From JAQGMO01 sp050954505 (GTDB lineage: Bacteria; Pseudomonadota; Gammaproteobacteria; Burkholderiales; Burkholderiaceae_D), in the NCBI GenBank assembly GCA_050954505.1, contig JBPBPY010000449.1:1-12310 (forward strand): 12,310 nucleotides of DNA. Direction: 5' to 3'. This document shows positions 6,792 to 12,310 of the stretch, piece by piece. Position 1 is the stretch's first letter. Each line of letters opens with the position of its first letter. The notes beneath the pieces were generated by a model. The model did no database searches and was not told where the DNA came from. It saw nothing but the letters and a program-made list of their open reading frames with translations. The position numbers and the translations under genes were made by a program.

Positions 6792-7462
6792 GGACGGCCC
6801 ACAATGCGTCCGGGGGCAAGTCGTCCGGCAACCAGCAGCACGATCATGCAGGTCAACGAGGTCAACAGCACGAGAAAATTTGCCGTCTCGTCCTGTCCGG
6901 CCTGGACTGCTTCGTAGACGGCAATCGACAGGGTCTGGGTCTTGCCTGGAATGCTGCCGGCGACCATCAGCGTGGCGCCGAATTCACCGGTGGCGCGGGC
7001 AAATGCCAGCAGCACACCGGCGAGAATGCCGCGCCAGGCCAGAGGCAGGGTGATGCGGAAAAAGATCGCCAGTTCGCCGATGCGCAAGGACTGCGCCGCT
7101 TGTTCATATTGCGGATCGACCGCTTCGAACGCTGCGCGCGCCGCTTTGAAAACCAGTGGAAAGGCAACCACGGTCGCAGCGATCACGGCTCCCTGCCAGG
7201 TGAAGATCAGGTTGATGCCCAAATGTTCCTGCAGCCAGACACCAAGCGCGCCGCGCCGGCCCAGCAAAACCAGCAGGTAGTACCCGAGCACGGTTGGCGG
7301 CATGACCATCGGCAGTGTCAGGAATGCGTCGAGCACATCGCGCCCCGGAAACCGCTTGCGCGCCAGCAGGTATCCGACCCCGACGCCGAACACCAGATCG
7401 AGGACCGTTGCCCAACCCGCCACCTTGAGTGTCAGCAGCAGCGGTATCCATGCCTGTTGCAT
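6788..7462 (-). CDS. modB: Molybdate ABC transporter permease
   Basis: A 224-residue inner-membrane permease. It shows several hydrophobic spans (for example LLLTLKVAGWATVLDLVFGV near the start and LLTSLTCMIVLLVAG near the end). The binding-protein-dependent transport EAA loop is EQAAQSLRIGELAIFFRITLP, where the ATPase docks. MPPTVLGYYLLVLLG and ATGEFGATLMVAG are characteristic of ModB/CysT-type permeases. Length fits ModB (about 225-230). It starts 9 nt after the modA stop and its TGA overlaps the modC ATG, so translation of the three genes is tightly coupled. Confidence 0.93.
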   Translation of the reverse strand: MQQAWIPLLLTLKVAGWATVLDLVFGVGVGYLLARKRFPGRDVLDAFLTLPMVMPPTVLGYYLLVLLGRRGALGVWLQEHLGINLIFTWQGAVIAATVVAFPLVFKAARAAFEAVDPQYEQAAQSLRIGELAIFFRITLPLAWRGILAGVLLAFARATGEFGATLMVAGSIPGKTQTLSIAVYEAVQAGQDETANFLVLLTSLTCMIVLLVAGRLAPGRIVGRP

Positions 7463-7471
7463 CCCGCGCGG

Positions 7472-8221
7472 TCAGGGTTTGCCGAAACCGTATTTGGCCA
7501 GCACGGCCTGGGCCCCGGTCGAATTGATGAAGCTGACGAATTTCCTTGCTGCCGGCAGATTGCCGCTGGCAGCCAGCGGCGCAATCGGGTAGAGGATTGG
7601 CTGATCGGTGACGGCGGAAAACGCCACCTTGACCTTGCCCGGCATGATGGCAGCGTCCGTGGCATACACAAAACCGGCCTCGACTTCACCACGGGCGACA
7701 TAATCGAGGGCCTGGCGCACGCTCTGGGCGCCGATCATTTTCGGCTCGATGGCACGCCAGAGATCGGCTTTTTCAAGTACGCTTCTGGTGTAACGGCCCA
7801 CGGGCACGCTGGCTGGCACGCCGATGGCAATGCGCTGGTAGGCAGGCGTACCCAGTTCAGCCAAGGTCTTCGGTGTGGCCTCCGCATTCATGGGCACGAT
7901 CACCACCAGGGCATTGCTGACAAAATTCCTTCTCTCGCCAGGTTTCACCAATCCCTGGGCCTGGGCCTGGTTCATGGTTTCCTGATCGGCGCTGGCAAAC
8001 ACATCGACCGGCGCACCTTTGCCAATTTGCTGCAGCAGTGCACCGGAAGCGCCAAAGTTCAGTTGCAGCCGGGTGTCCGGGTTTTGGGCCTCGAACACTG
8101 GCGCCAGTTCCTGGAAAGCATTGGTCAAACTGGCCGCTGCGGAAACCGTGAGGTCGGCAGCCAGGACGGTGACGCTGGAGAACATGGCGATCAAGCCGAG
8201 GGCAATGCGGGAAGCGATCAT
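7472..8221 (-). CDS. modA: Molybdate-binding periplasmic protein
   Basis: A 249-residue exported solute-binding protein that captures molybdate (or tungstate) and delivers it to ModBC. A signal peptide (MIASRIALGLIAMFSSVTVLA) ends with a good cleavage site after A21. The mature protein opens with LTVSAAASLTNAF, whose serines commonly bind the oxyanion. It continues with FGASGALLQQIGKGAPVDVFASAD, the hallmark of ModA/PBP-II oxyanion binders, then GVPASVPVGRYTR and GFVYATDA, all standard ModA blocks. It is the first gene of modABC, with promoter and a likely ModE operator 57-88 nt upstream. The ribosome-binding site is weak. Length and motifs are typical, with no sign of damage. Confidence 0.95.
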   Translation of the reverse strand: MIASRIALGLIAMFSSVTVLAADLTVSAAASLTNAFQELAPVFEAQNPDTRLQLNFGASGALLQQIGKGAPVDVFASADQETMNQAQAQGLVKPGERRNFVSNALVVIVPMNAEATPKTLAELGTPAYQRIAIGVPASVPVGRYTRSVLEKADLWRAIEPKMIGAQSVRQALDYVARGEVEAGFVYATDAAIMPGKVKVAFSAVTDQPILYPIAPLAASGNLPAARKFVSFINSTGAQAVLAKYGFGKP

Positions 8222-8277
8222 GGTCAGCCTGAGGGTGCGGCAAGGCGCGGAGTTGGATGGAGCGAAATTATCAAAAC

Positions 8278-8301
8278 CGTAATATACAGCAGAATATTAC
8301 G
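8278..8301. promoter_or_regulatory. Mo-box-like operator for ModE-type regulator
   Basis: CGTAATAT and ATATTACG are perfect 8-bp arms around an 8-nt spacer. The architecture and the CG-x-x-ATAT half-site resemble the molybdate-responsive ModE boxes (half-sites of the CGnTATAT type) found before mod operons. The palindrome covers the -10 box and most of the spacer of the modA promoter, so a bound regulator would block RNA polymerase. ModE repressing modABC when molybdate is plentiful is established in other proteobacteria; no modE gene is in this window. Confidence 0.75.
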
Positions 8302-8309
8302 CTCGACAA
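8281..8309 (-). promoter_or_regulatory. Sigma70-type promoter of modABC
   Basis: On the minus strand TTGTCG (8304-8309, four of six to consensus) is followed by exactly 17 nt and TATATT (8281-8286, five of six). Transcription would start near 8274, giving an approximately 50-nt leader before the modA ATG at 8221. It overlaps the ModE-like palindrome. Confidence 0.7.
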
Positions 8310-8392
8310 CGACGCTGCAACTGCTCTCGCTACAGCACGGCAGCACGACATCGGCTGCCCTCGAGACCAGCCCGCAACGCTTGTGCGCCTGC

Positions 8393-10531
8393 TCAAATAT
8401 CCCTGCGGGCGTCAAACAGGGAGGACGCCGTCAATGCAACCGGTTTCATGCGGTCGTGCTGTCCCTTGACGATATTGAGCAGCGATTTGAACACCGACAT
8501 CGCCGAATTTGCGTTCATCTGTGTACCGCCAGGCGGCGCCGTCTCGATAGCACTATATGCAAGCATTTCGCCCAGAGGTTTGCCGCGTATGGCCTGCAGG
8601 CTGGCGAACACCGGTTCGATTTCAGCAAAACGGGCATTGGCAAAGACTGGCTGGCTGGCACGCAGCAGAATTTCATCGGCTGTAAAGCCGGACGATGTTT
8701 GCCCGTTGATCGTCGTCGCTATGGCTGCCAAGGCATTGAACGCCACCAGGTGCCGCTGCGGCTGGCTGCTCACCGCTGACAAAAAATGATCGAACAGTGC
8801 CGCTACCGTCTGCAATGTTCTGGAGTCGAACTCCAGGTCGCTGGCGTCTGCGTAGTGGTCGATGATCAGTCGATCCAGCGGCCGGTCCGACATGAAACGC
8901 ACGGTTTGATCGGCAGCGACGGCGCGTTCGCGCGCGACATCGGCCTGGGCATCGCCGAGCAGGTTCTGCGCCATGGCATTCATTGATTCCATCAGTCTGG
9001 AGACTGACTTGTAATCCTCCTGCAGGAACGTCTCCATCTGCACTTGCCTGCTGTTGTCTCCTTCGACCAGAAAGCGCACGGTCGGTGTCGACACCTCCAG
9101 TTCGACACTGGGTTCTTCCGAATCGGCATCTTCTTCAAGCATGTGCCAGCCGCTGGCCAGCGACTCCGGCTTCTCTGCGAGATGTGTCGAGATACGGACC
9201 TCATTGCCGCTGCCGAGCGGCGGCAAAGCAGTACCTGCTACGGCAGTCTCCGTCAGGTCTGCGGTCTCGGCTGGATCCGGCACCGAGGGGTTGTCCAGTA
9301 CGCTGGCATCGCTTTGCAGTCCATGCGTGCCTTGCGCTTTCGTCTGGCCCAGCGGAATCGCCATCCCGTGCAGCAAATACTCGATTTCCGCCGTGAGACC
9401 AAAGGCATTGTTGTGGTCGCCGCGCCAGTGCGGTGCCGACACATCCATATGCACGAGATCGCGTTCGTGACGCACCAGACTGTGGAAGACCAGGATCATC
9501 AGCTCGGTGGTTTTGAGCTGTGTACCCGACAGTGTCCGGTCCTGGCCCGCCAGCATCTTGCGCATTTCCCCATCGCCGATTTCACCCAGCGCTGCGACCA
9601 TGCCGGCGACATGGGCAGGATGTGGCAGCAGCCGGTTTCCAAGCCAGATGCTGATCAAGCGCCGTGTCAATCCAGCGTCGCACCGATCGAGATGGGCCGA
9701 CAGCGAGCGCAAGGCAACAGCGATGTGAGCACGGCGCAGGTCGGGATCGGTTTCACGGATCGCTTCACGCAATTGCAGGAAGGGCCGATCGATCAGCTTG
9801 AGCAGATGGTCGCGCACCGCGCCGGCAGCGTCGGGATACTGCAGTTTTTCCAGCAGAAACAAGGTGTCGGCCAACTGGGGCGCATGCTGGAGGGTCAATG
9901 AATTTCTGGCCGAGGAAAACCAGTCCTGGAATTGCGCCGCTGCCGTGTCATGGAGACCACCCATCACCTTGCGGGCCGCCAGATCTCCGGTAGCGTAATT
10001 GCGGAAGCGCCCGGCACTGAGCGAACTGGCTCCCTCGCTGGCCAACAGGCCCAGACGGACACTGGCACGGGCCAGTGCAGCCGATTGATTTTCGCCAGGC
10101 ACCGGCCACTGATAGGCAAACGCTTCGAGAATCTGCTCGTAGCACTGCTGTTTCTGCGCCGCAGTCAGGGCGCCACCAGGAAACCCTGCCACCTTGCGGG
10201 AGGCCTCCCACAACTTGCCCCAATGCTCTTCCCTGAATTCCGAGCTGGCCAGACGGTTGAGGAAAATCCCTACCCTGCGGTGCAGATTGTCCTTGTTCTG
10301 ATTTGCCTGCAGCGTCAGGTCGACTTGTTCGAACTGGCGTTTGGAGTCGAACACATGGATAAAGCGAATGCCGGTATCGCGCACGGTGCTGGCCAGCTTG
10401 TCGACGCTCGGATTCTGCAAGGACAGTTGCACCATGGTGCGCTTGCCGAGCGGAACGTTTTCAGCATTCGGCCTGGGGGAGAAACCGGTTTCGAGCGGGT
10501 GCGTGACCCGGTTGTCATTCACGGGATTCAT
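8393..10531 (-). CDS. Large hypothetical protein of unknown family, 712 residues
   Basis: A long intact frame with no recognised family. There is no signal peptide or membrane segment, so it is probably cytoplasmic, or exported by a route without a cleaved signal. The first 30 residues are polar and Asn/Pro-rich. About residues 35-390 are helix-forming and charged, with stretches such as RFIHVFDSKRQFEQVDLTL and DPDLRRAHIAVALRSLSAHLDRC. About 395-480 is an acidic, Pro/Ser-rich linker. About 485-712 is a second helical region (ERAVAADQTVRFMSDRPLDRL, LQTVAALFDHFLSAV, LLNIVKGQHDRMKPVALTA). No catalytic motif was found. The strand is chosen because this frame runs 2.1 kb with consistent codon use. 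An internal ATG at 10435 is an alternative start; neither has a clear ribosome-binding site. A weak promoter-like pair, TTACCA and GATAAA with 17-nt spacing, lies upstream on the minus strand at 10582-10610. Confidence 0.75.
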   Translation of the reverse strand: MNPVNDNRVTHPLETGFSPRPNAENVPLGKRTMVQLSLQNPSVDKLASTVRDTGIRFIHVFDSKRQFEQVDLTLQANQNKDNLHRRVGIFLNRLASSEFREEHWGKLWEASRKVAGFPGGALTAAQKQQCYEQILEAFAYQWPVPGENQSAALARASVRLGLLASEGASSLSAGRFRNYATGDLAARKVMGGLHDTAAAQFQDWFSSARNSLTLQHAPQLADTLFLLEKLQYPDAAGAVRDHLLKLIDRPFLQLREAIRETDPDLRRAHIAVALRSLSAHLDRCDAGLTRRLISIWLGNRLLPHPAHVAGMVAALGEIGDGEMRKMLAGQDRTLSGTQLKTTELMILVFHSLVRHERDLVHMDVSAPHWRGDHNNAFGLTAEIEYLLHGMAIPLGQTKAQGTHGLQSDASVLDNPSVPDPAETADLTETAVAGTALPPLGSGNEVRISTHLAEKPESLASGWHMLEEDADSEEPSVELEVSTPTVRFLVEGDNSRQVQMETFLQEDYKSVSRLMESMNAMAQNLLGDAQADVARERAVAADQTVRFMSDRPLDRLIIDHYADASDLEFDSRTLQTVAALFDHFLSAVSSQPQRHLVAFNALAAIATTINGQTSSGFTADEILLRASQPVFANARFAEIEPVFASLQAIRGKPLGEMLAYSAIETAPPGGTQMNANSAMSVFKSLLNIVKGQHDRMKPVALTASSLFDARRDI

Positions 10532-10691
10532 GGTGTATTCAGGCGTGCCTGCCAGACAGAGGACGGAATGAATTCAGCTGTTTTATCTTCAATGCATAAT
10601 TGCTTGGTAACCGGGTTTGTTGCGCTGGTTCCATCCAATCCATGCAGAAGACATGCTCTCCGGCTGCCGCCACGCGCCGCGGTTTCAAGGG

Positions 10692-10717
10692 CCGCATGCG
10701 CATTCCAGCGCATGCGG
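10692..10717. repeat. Perfect 10-bp inverted repeat (hairpin) in intergenic region
   Basis: CCGCATGCGC (10692-10701) and GCGCATGCGG (10708-10717) flank a 6-nt ATTCCA loop. Each arm itself contains the palindrome GCATGC. No T-run follows on either strand, so it is not an intrinsic terminator. It could be a regulator site or an RNA hairpin in a leader of the cytochrome transcript. Confidence 0.6.
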
Positions 10718-10858
10718 GCAAAACCCGGGGTGGCAGCTATTTTCAACAATTCCCATGATTCATCCGAGAATTGCGTTAGACAGCGCCCATCAAGAATCCT
10801 ACTATCGTTAATCAAGTCCCTTGACGCATCGAAGCTTTTAGGCGTGCGCCCACAGCGC

Positions 10859-10864
10859 AGGAGG
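10859..10864 (+). promoter_or_regulatory. Perfect Shine-Dalgarno site AGGAGG of the cytochrome gene
   Basis: AGGAGG lies 4 nt before the ATG at 10869, a perfect anti-16S match with slightly short spacing. It fixes the cytochrome start. Confidence 0.8.
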
Positions 10865-10868
10865 TTCC

Positions 10869-11405
10869 ATGCATCCCTATAAACGGGTCTGCCTTCGCAA
10901 GTCCATTGTCTCGCTCGTCATTGTCTCGATGTCGGTGTCTGGCCTGGCCATGACGGCGCATGGGGCAAATCCTGATCCAGCATCGGTCAAGTCTGGCCAA
11001 GGCGGCCTGGTGGAACGTGGGCGCTACCTGGCCGATATTGCTGGCTGCAATGATTGTCACACCCCGGGTTACGCCCAGAACAATGGGAAGGCGCCACGCG
11101 AGTTGCTGCTGACCGGGGTGCCAATGGGGTGGCAAGGGCCATGGGGAACCACCTATGCCAGCAATCTGCGCCTGGCACTCAAGGACATGAGCGAGCAAGA
11201 GTGGATGGCCAGCGCACCATTGCGACGTTACCGCCCACCGATGCCGTGGTGGGCCTTGCGGGAAATGCGCAAGGATGACCTGCGCGCCTTGTACCGCTTC
11301 ATCAAATCACTGGGCCCCGGCGGCGAAGCAATGCCGCCTTACCTTCCGCCTGGCCAGCAGCCGGCGGGGCCGGTCATGCGCGCGCCCATGCCAGCGCCTC
11401 GATGA
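10869..11405 (+). CDS. Secreted monohaem cytochrome c
   Basis: A 178-residue exported electron carrier. A basic N-terminus followed by a hydrophobic segment (SIVSLVIVSMSVSGLAM) makes a signal peptide, likely cleaved near AHG-A around residues 32-33. The haem-binding motif CNDCH is at 60-64, after GRYLADIAG, typical of class I cytochromes c. M125 in RPPMPWW is the likely distal haem ligand, and a final helix (LRALYRFIKSLGP) completes the fold. The C-terminal 30 residues are Pro-rich (PPYLPPGQQP and onward) and probably disordered. The domain resembles single cytochrome units of multihaem alcohol/aldehyde dehydrogenase cytochrome subunits, but only one CxxCH is present and no dehydrogenase or oxidase partner is adjacent. 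The redox partner is therefore unknown. Confidence 0.88.
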   Translation: MHPYKRVCLRKSIVSLVIVSMSVSGLAMTAHGANPDPASVKSGQGGLVERGRYLADIAGCNDCHTPGYAQNNGKAPRELLLTGVPMGWQGPWGTTYASNLRLALKDMSEQEWMASAPLRRYRPPMPWWALREMRKDDLRALYRFIKSLGPGGEAMPPYLPPGQQPAGPVMRAPMPAPR

Positions 11406-11631
11406 AGGGTCCTGGTTGCGCTCAACGAGGCGCCCGCACCGCAAAAGTGCCGCAGCTGCAACCATCCAGGTTCAACACAGCGCTCGGCATTGCCACCGCC
11501 AGCATGACGGGCACTCTCCGCAGCTTGCCGGCGCCATCAGGCTGTTCCCGGCTTTCTTCGGCTTGCACTGTCGCACTGCGCACGTCCATGGTGCGAAATT
11601 TTGGCGCAACGCGGGCAAGGAATTGCCGGCA
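11406..11631. other. Convergent intergenic region, no gene seen
   Basis: 226 nt lie between the stops of the cytochrome and the minus-strand repeat protein. I found no hairpin with a T-tract on either strand and no open frame with believable start context; only a weak 5-bp GCCGG/CCGGC pair is visible. Confidence 0.4.
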
Positions 11632-12306
11632 TTACATCATGTCGTCAGCGCCTTTGGCTTCGGCGAGCTGCTGCGCCAGCAGTGCCTGCCGTTCCTTGAG
11701 CATATGCAGTTCGCGAAGATTGGCGTGCGTTTCCTCAAGTCTGGCGTCCAGGGTTTTTATCTTGTTGCCAATGGTAATGCGCAGTGCCGGCTTCTCGCTT
11801 TCGGCACTGAACGTTTCGTTCAGCGAAACCTGCTCTTCAAGCAGTGCCCGCTCGCGCTGCAAGGTCGGCAGCGCCTTGGTGCCCGATTCGAGCGTGATGA
11901 CCCGGTTATGGACTTGCACCCACTGTGCCTTCAATTCTTCGAGCGCCTTTGCCACGGCAAGCGGAACGATGGTCGACTGTGTGCCACGCCTTGGCAAAGG
12001 TGGTGTGGACGGCATGGTCGAAGGCGTCTGCGGGGTCATGGTCGACTGCGTGCCATGCCTCGCCAAAGGGGGCGTGGACGGCATGGACGACGATGCATCG
12101 AGGGCCGTGGTCGACTGTGTGCCACGCCGTGTCAAAGCGGGCGTGGACAGCATGGAAGGCATCGTATCCAGGGCCACGGTCGCCTGCGTGCCGCGCCGCG
12201 TCAAAGAAGGCGTGGACGGCATGGACGATAGCGTATCCAGGGCCGTGCTCGACTGTGTGCCACGCCTGGGCAAAGCTGGCACGGACGACGGTGTCTCTTC
12301 AGCCAT
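11632..12306 (-). CDS. Repeat protein with five 23-residue RRGTQ units and C-terminal coiled coil (possibly 5'-truncated by window)
   Basis: A frame of 224 residues from the last ATG in the window; family not recognised. Residues 3-117 are five contiguous 23-residue repeats with core SMPSTPxLxRRGTQST. The unit is Ser/Thr/Pro-rich and basic, with RRGTQ invariant except RHGTQ in unit 4. Residues about 118-224 are highly charged and helical (LQRERALLEEQVSLNE; IKTLDARLEETHANL; MLKERQALLAQQLAEAKG), with spacing suited to a coiled coil. There is no signal peptide. The minus strand is preferred because the opposite frame over these bases yields only Arg/Gly/His-rich sequence without fold. The four bases before the ATG (GACC) match the equivalent repeat position TCGACCATG, so this ATG may be internal and the array may extend beyond base 12310. 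Function is unknown; such architecture occurs in scaffold, surface or host-directed proteins. Confidence 0.7.
   Translation of the reverse strand: MAEETPSSVPALPRRGTQSSTALDTLSSMPSTPSLTRRGTQATVALDTMPSMLSTPALTRRGTQSTTALDASSSMPSTPPLARHGTQSTMTPQTPSTMPSTPPLPRRGTQSTIVPLAVAKALEELKAQWVQVHNRVITLESGTKALPTLQRERALLEEQVSLNETFSAESEKPALRITIGNKIKTLDARLEETHANLRELHMLKERQALLAQQLAEAKGADDMM
11956..12300 (-). repeat. Five tandem 69-bp coding repeats
   Basis: Units lie at 11956-12024, 12025-12093, 12094-12162, 12163-12231 and 12232-12300. On the plus strand the landmark GTCGACTG (with variants) recurs at 11972, 12041, 12110, 12179 and 12248, exactly 69 bp apart. Because 69 is divisible by three, unit number can change without breaking the frame. 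The terminal unit near the window edge is 9 bp short before the next junction-like sequence (GCCATGGTC). Confidence 0.92.
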
Positions 12307-12310
12307 GGTC

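Larger units (their letters stand above)
10532..10868. other. Intergenic region between divergent hypothetical and cytochrome genes
   Basis: This 337-nt stretch has no supported gene; short frames here lack start context. It holds the likely control signals of both divergent genes: a weak minus-strand promoter candidate (10582-10610), a 10-bp-stem hairpin (10692-10717), and a 6-bp inverted repeat, CAATTC (10747-10752) with GAATTG (10768-10773). A good ribosome-binding site stands at its right end. No convincing plus-strand promoter was found. Confidence 0.6.

Noticed and set aside
6683..8779. Long plus-strand open frame of 698 codons opposite modBC/modA
   Set aside because: It runs antisense across modC, modB, modA, the mod promoter and the end of the orphan gene, all of which have clear family motifs or signals on the minus strand. 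Its translation is Arg/Gly/His/Gln-rich and matches nothing; it is a by-product of high G+C.
10692..10717. Intrinsic terminator
   Set aside because: The stem is strong but neither strand has a T-run after it, and both flanking genes point away from it.
10777..10806. Possible cytochrome promoter around TACTAT before 10810
   Set aside because: The best upstream hexamer at proper spacing (TTAGAC) matches consensus poorly; evidence is too weak to list.
9932..10882. Plus-strand open frame of 316 codons opposite the 5' end of the orphan gene
   Set aside because: It spans the intergenic hairpin and the cytochrome ribosome-binding site and has no recognisable domain; the opposite 712-residue frame is longer and more protein-like.
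11275..12231. Plus-strand open frame of 318 codons over the repeat region, giving RGRHGR-type repeats
   Set aside because: It overlaps the cytochrome 3' end and the whole minus-strand repeat gene. The 69-bp period keeps both strands open. The minus-strand product has a plausible helical domain, whereas the plus-strand one is only Arg/Gly/His/Cys-rich.
11956..12300. CRISPR-like array
   Set aside because: The repeats are contiguous 69-bp coding units that diverge gradually, with no conserved repeat alternating with unique spacers and no cas genes.

Overview
The window reads as a chromosomal segment of a betaproteobacterium, most likely Burkholderiales and possibly Oxalobacteraceae-like (Herbaspirillum, Janthinobacterium, Massilia and relatives). 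This placement is an inference. It rests on the moderately high G+C, the codon preference, and the grouping of an NAD-dependent epimerase, a ferredoxin-type reductase resembling CDP-6-deoxy-glucoseen reductase and an ArgD-like aminotransferase. No rRNA, tRNA, CRISPR array, insertion sequence or integrase is visible.

Region 1 (1-1899) holds the last 35 codons of an Ala/Gln-rich protein, then a GspE/PilB/MshE-type secretion or pilus ATPase. The two genes overlap as ATGA, which puts the ATPase start at 106 rather than at the first ATG of the open frame. Region 2 (1853-5240) has an SDR-type epimerase on the minus strand whose 3' end overlaps the ATPase. It is divergent, with only 11 nt between start codons, from a plus-strand pair made of a [2Fe-2S]/FAD/NAD(P) reductase and a class III aminotransferase. 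A strong hairpin follows the aminotransferase. Region 3 (5426-6080) is a secreted DUF4142-like protein with a textbook rho-independent terminator.

Region 4 (6123-8309) is a minus-strand molybdate transporter operon, modABC. It has a good sigma70-type promoter overlapped by an 8-8-8 palindrome that looks like a molybdate-responsive ModE operator. ModC is short and consists of the ATPase domain only.

Region 5 (8393-12310) is the least conventional part. It contains a 712-residue cytoplasmic-looking protein of unknown family (minus strand), a 337-nt intergenic region with a hairpin, and a secreted monohaem cytochrome c (plus strand). It ends with a minus-strand protein made of five 23-residue repeats centred on R-R-G-T-Q followed by a long charged helical, probably coiled-coil, domain. 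The repeat pattern appears to continue into the right window edge, so this gene may be incomplete. The repeat protein and the orphan 712-residue protein are the best candidates for something undescribed. Nothing in the sequence proves that they act together.
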